Source: Phaseolus vulgaris | Taxonomy: Eukaryota > Streptophyta > Magnoliopsida > Fabales > Fabaceae | Direction: 5' to 3' | Length of the DNA stretch: 64,000 nucleotides | Assembly: GCF_000499845.2 (NCBI RefSeq) | Contig: NC_023755.2 | Coordinates: 7,260,847 to 7,324,846, forward strand | Shown here: piece by piece, positions 60,358-64,000 of the stretch | How positions within the stretch are numbered: position 1 is the stretch's first letter | Layout: the number at the start of each line of letters is the position of its first letter | Position numbers and translations under genes: made by a program | The notes under the pieces: generated by a model | What the model was told of the DNA's origin: nothing | The model's database searches: none | The model's input: only the letters and a program-made list of their open reading frames with translations

Positions 60358-62089
60358 TATTATTACTAAAAAATGTTATAAAAGCAATTAACATTCAAAT
60401 ATGTTAAGCATTATCATTTAGGTCAGATTTTTATAAGTATTTTCCAGTCAAATCTAAGGATCGATCATGAATAATTCAAGCTTTGAGAATAAAAAGATAA
60501 TATCAATCATCAATCAAGAACTGAAATATTATAAATAAATATCACCTTAATACATAATCTCCCAAAGAGAAAAATTAGTCACTCATGTTGGCCATTATAA
60601 GCATGAAAAACAAGAAAATAAGATCCAATATGATATTCTCTTAGTGATATTTAGGGATATACCTCACGACTTCTATTTAACCTATGCATAATATATCATT
60701 TTGCTTCATCTTTCCTTAAATTCCTGAAAATAACACATTTTTATAAATAAATAGTTCTTATTCATCTCAGAATCCAAAAATATGTAAAAAGGTTCAAATT
60801 TCTAAATTAGAGGTGGAATTATAAATATTTTATCAATTAAAGTCCATAAGTATCTATCTTTTTATATGAAATATTACTAAATTATAATACTTATCAAGCC
60901 CTTATGATTTACCTTGTGTGCAAGACTCACACACATGAAATGAAAGATATAATAATCGATACATCTTCAACACCAACTTCTTTAAAATCCTTCAAGAAGC
61001 ATGCCTTAACTTTATTCTTCAAATCTAACATTTTAGATTTTTAAATTATTGTTGGTAGAGTTGGAGTACCTATAAATATTCTCATTCCAAATTCTGAATA
61101 TGTTTTTGGTGATTTGATTGATTTTTCTTATGTTTATATTGTAAAGTAGATCAACATTTCTTATTTTAGAAAAAGAGCTATTTTAACTCTACCTTAAAGA
61201 TTGTTTCACATGTAAATAAATATACCATCACATGGGATCATAAATCATATATTTTAGTTCAGATTCTCTATGTACGCGACAAATGATAAATCAAATTACT
61301 TTCTTATTTTTTAAATTGAAATTCCTCTCCCTATCATTTCATGGTCAACAAAGATTTGTAATGTTATAAATGTATTCAAATTCTCTATGTATAAAAGAGT
61401 GATGTTCAAAGGTTGAATTAGAAAAATTATCTGTTTTAATGCTCCATTTCAACTAATTGATCAATCAAATAATGAGGACAAAGCTACAAGTAGAGAGATT
61501 AAAAATTCAGGTTACTGAATGTTAGGTTTTAACTAGAAGTAAAAATGGTCATATGATTCTTATTCCTATAATGGTTTGGTTCCAAGTAATCAAACATTAC
61601 ATATTAAATTTAAGAGGAGATTTACTTTCATCATATCTCTTGGTATGATAATAAATAAATCTTTAGTTTAGAGTTTATTTATGTAAAAATTCATTTACCA
61701 AAACCTATGTTTATATATGAACAACTATATGTTGCCATTTCTATCGTTAAGGTAAATAAAGTTAGAAGTTGGTTATGGTGTAATTTTGTATAAGAGTTGA
61801 ATTATTTCTTAAGTGGTTCTATTTTTATTTTTTTTATTATTGATAAAAAAAACAAGAACATCAAATATTTCTTTTTAATCATGATAATTTAAGTACAAAA
61901 TTGTATAATCAATGTTTCTAACCTTAAATTATTTTTCAGTTTATCATATTTTTAAATTTTTAATTTATTGTTTTCTTAAATATTTCTATCCTCATATTAT
62001 TAATTATGTTAATTTGATTAATTATTTTATATTTCTATGTTGCATTATCTTATGGGGAGAGTTTGTAAATGGATGTTTTCAATATTCTT
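60358..62089. other. AT-rich DNA, probably upstream copia-derived, no readable gene
   Basis: No intact frame. The 81-codon frame at 61912-62157 crosses into the copia relic and is chance. Confidence 0.35.
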
Positions 62090-62114
62090 GGTATTTATCA
62101 CAACTTTTCAACTC

Positions 62115-62790
62115 TATGAATACCATAACAAGATGGTATAGCAGAGGAGAAGAATAAGTCATTGCAAAAAAAAATAACTACCACTATATTGAATTTTAAT
62201 TGGACTCCAAATAACTTTTGTTTGAAGCAATAAATGCAACATATTATCCTTTTATATGTCATTGTTTCATTTTAAACACTAAGGCTAACCCGAATGTTTA
62301 ATTCCAAAAGTGACGAAGGAATCATTTTCTTTGAAACATCAAAAGTCTATAGAATTTGTAACTTTAGAAAGATGGAAGTGGAAGAGAGAATTCAAATTAG
62401 ATTAACTTGTAGATTGATCAAAGTAAGAACATAAAAGAGGTGTCTTCCTTACCATCAAATGAAGTAATAGAACGTCTAACCCTACATCATACAATCAAAT
62501 TAAAAGTCAAGAGAAAATCAATAATAATGCTTAAATGATGTGAGATTATTTAAATGAAACAATTCTAGGAGATACCACTAAGTGAGTAAGAACAAGATTT
62601 ACCTTTCAAAGAACTCGAGTTTTATATCTCATTTAAAACCTAAGACCATATGTAAAGTATTTGGTAACTTAGATTGAGTGTGAGCAATGCAAGAAGAGTT
62701 CAAGCAATTTCAAAAGAATGACATATGGAAGCGTGATGAGCTGCCAAAAAATTAAGTTGCTTATTGGATCAAAATAGATCTTTCATAACA
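62115..62790 (+). pseudogene. Ty1/copia pol remnant (end of integrase to start of reverse transcriptase)
   Basis: Across several frames one reads, in copia order: the integrase-end segment AEEKNKSLQ (62136-62166), EAINATYY and CHCFILNTKANPN after an apparent internal loss (62224-62294), KVYRICNFRKMEVEERI (about 62341-62392), VRTRFTFQ, and AMQEEFKQFQKNDIWK (62684-62735), the RT domain entry. Many stops and shifts. Its orientation is opposite to the LTR remnant at 58800, so the two are not one element. Confidence 0.82.
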
Positions 62791-64000
62791 AGCTCGAAAA
62801 ACAATGTAACATCATGATGTAACCTTTAGTCATGTTAGTTCTCAAAATAAAAGTAAGTTCCAATGTGGTGTAGGGTTAACTTAGGTCAGTATGAGGAATA
62901 ACATGTCATACGAGAATCATTGTATGTATTCTTTTTTAACAAATTAACAAGGGATAAAGTTGGAATTGAAATTGAAATAAAAAGCAAAACAAAGTGAAGA
63001 CCATACCGTCTATAGACAATCATCTAATAGACCGTCTAACAACACTCAACCATGTAAAAGGTTGAAATATAAATGACAAAAGATTAAAAATATGAAAGTA
63101 AATTGTAATATAAACTAAAAAGAAAAAGAAATTGGACAAACAATTTGTATGTTCTTAGAAAACTACTTTCAATCGAAAATATATTTCTGAAAAGAATTTG
63201 AAGAAGAAAACACTAAAAGAAAACATCCTCATACATGATTTTTAATTCTCAGTTACCCAATTCCAGAATAAAATTCAACTAGAATGATAAAGTGTAGAAC
63301 GTAAAGAGTAGAAAGAAGAACAATCATCAGAAACACATGAAAAAAAAATGAAGAACTTGTAGGAACTAATTGAAGGAAATAAGAGAAATAAAATGTTGTA
63401 GAAACTGATTGAAGGTAATAAAATAGGAATACTAACAAGCCTGTAAACTGACCATTAATGCAATAATAACGGTAAAATAGTTTAAGGGTAATAAAATCAG
63501 AATTAATAATAATAAATATGAATTAATAACCAACAAAACTAATAGAACTTGAAACGAAAAACTATTAATAGAAAATTTAAAACTGAAAACTAAACTACAA
63601 CTAAAATTGTGCCTAAGTGTTTAATCTACTCGTCATATATCAAGTATGTTCAAATAATCTATATTTATAGAGTTTCAAAATATTACAAATGGATGGATCA
63701 TGAAACAAAACTAGTCTAAAACTAACTAAACTAATTATCCTTCAACTTCTCTCAAGTTGCGTTGATCATTGACTATACAAAAACATATACATTAGTCATG
63801 AGACTTGAGACAATATTCATCTTACTCTCATTTGTTGCCCAATAGTAATACGATGCTATACCAAATGGATGTTAAGAGTGCAATCCTTAATAGTCACAAA
63901 GGAGGAAGTTTATGCGAAACAATACCCTAGGTTAAAAGTACATATTCTCCTCATCACATCTTTATACTTAACAAGGCCTTAATATGCTTTAAAACAAGCT
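62791..64000. other. AT-rich DNA to window edge, no gene seen
   Basis: No supported coding frame. Two near-repeats at 63357-63378 and 63399-63421 (GTAGGAACTAATTGAAGGAA / GTAGAAACTGATTGAAGGTA) are noted. Possibly more retroelement debris. Confidence 0.35.

Noticed and set aside
58800..62790. One copia element formed by the LTR remnant at 58.8 kb and the pol relic at 62 kb
   Set aside because: The LTR reads on the minus strand and pol on the plus strand, and no second LTR is seen.
1..64000. CRISPR arrays, prophage or bacterial defence systems
   Set aside because: No regularly spaced palindromic repeats or prokaryotic genes; the DNA is plant nuclear.

Overview
The window is plant nuclear DNA, most likely from a legume (Fabaceae, probably a phaseoloid bean). 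This rests on very AT-rich intergenic DNA, plant-type split genes, a NAC-domain gene with a miR164 site, abundant CACTA-type MITEs and LTR/LINE remnants, and dispersed repeats of kinds I associate with legume genomes. The species call is inference; no organellar or bacterial genes are seen.

Three intact genes are supported, all on the minus strand. (1) Positions 1-5804: the 5' three quarters of BRR2, the U5 snRNP Ski2-like helicase of the spliceosome; the gene runs off the left edge. (2) Positions 41310-45321: a three-exon NAC transcription factor of the NAC1 (NAC021/022) type, with a miR164 target site in its last exon. (3) Positions 54726-55967: a single-exon ribosomal-L1-domain protein (RSL1D1-like) with a long lysine-rich tail. 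BRR2 and the L1-domain gene share telo-box and TGGGCC promoter motifs.

The rest is mostly decayed mobile DNA. About 6.2-7.9 kb is a possible Mutator-like element containing LTR-like sequence. About 9.0-20.3 kb is a nested stack: diverged LTR-like repeats, a LINE remnant with a piece of a tRNA-guanine transglycosylase (TGT) gene in its 3' region, a Ty3/gypsy gag relic, a 1149-bp solo LTR with 5-bp target duplications, and a 1593-bp copia-type LTR with 5-bp duplications. About 21.7-27.0 kb holds CACTA-type MITEs, a perfect 40-bp-arm palindrome and a 65-bp LINE stub with a 14-bp duplication. About 29.0-33.4 kb holds a long inverted repeat and a decayed two-gene PIF/Harbinger transposon (Myb/SANT-like protein plus DDE transposase). 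A processed pseudogene of ribosomal protein S30 with poly(A) and 14-bp duplications sits at 35.2-35.6 kb. After the L1-domain gene, 57-63 kb holds LTR remnants and a copia pol relic.

No operon-like or defence-like system is present. BRR2 acts in splicing, the L1-domain protein probably in nucleolar ribosome biogenesis, and the NAC protein probably in auxin-linked development; nothing suggests they work in one pathway. The most unusual item is the LINE-TGT chimera.
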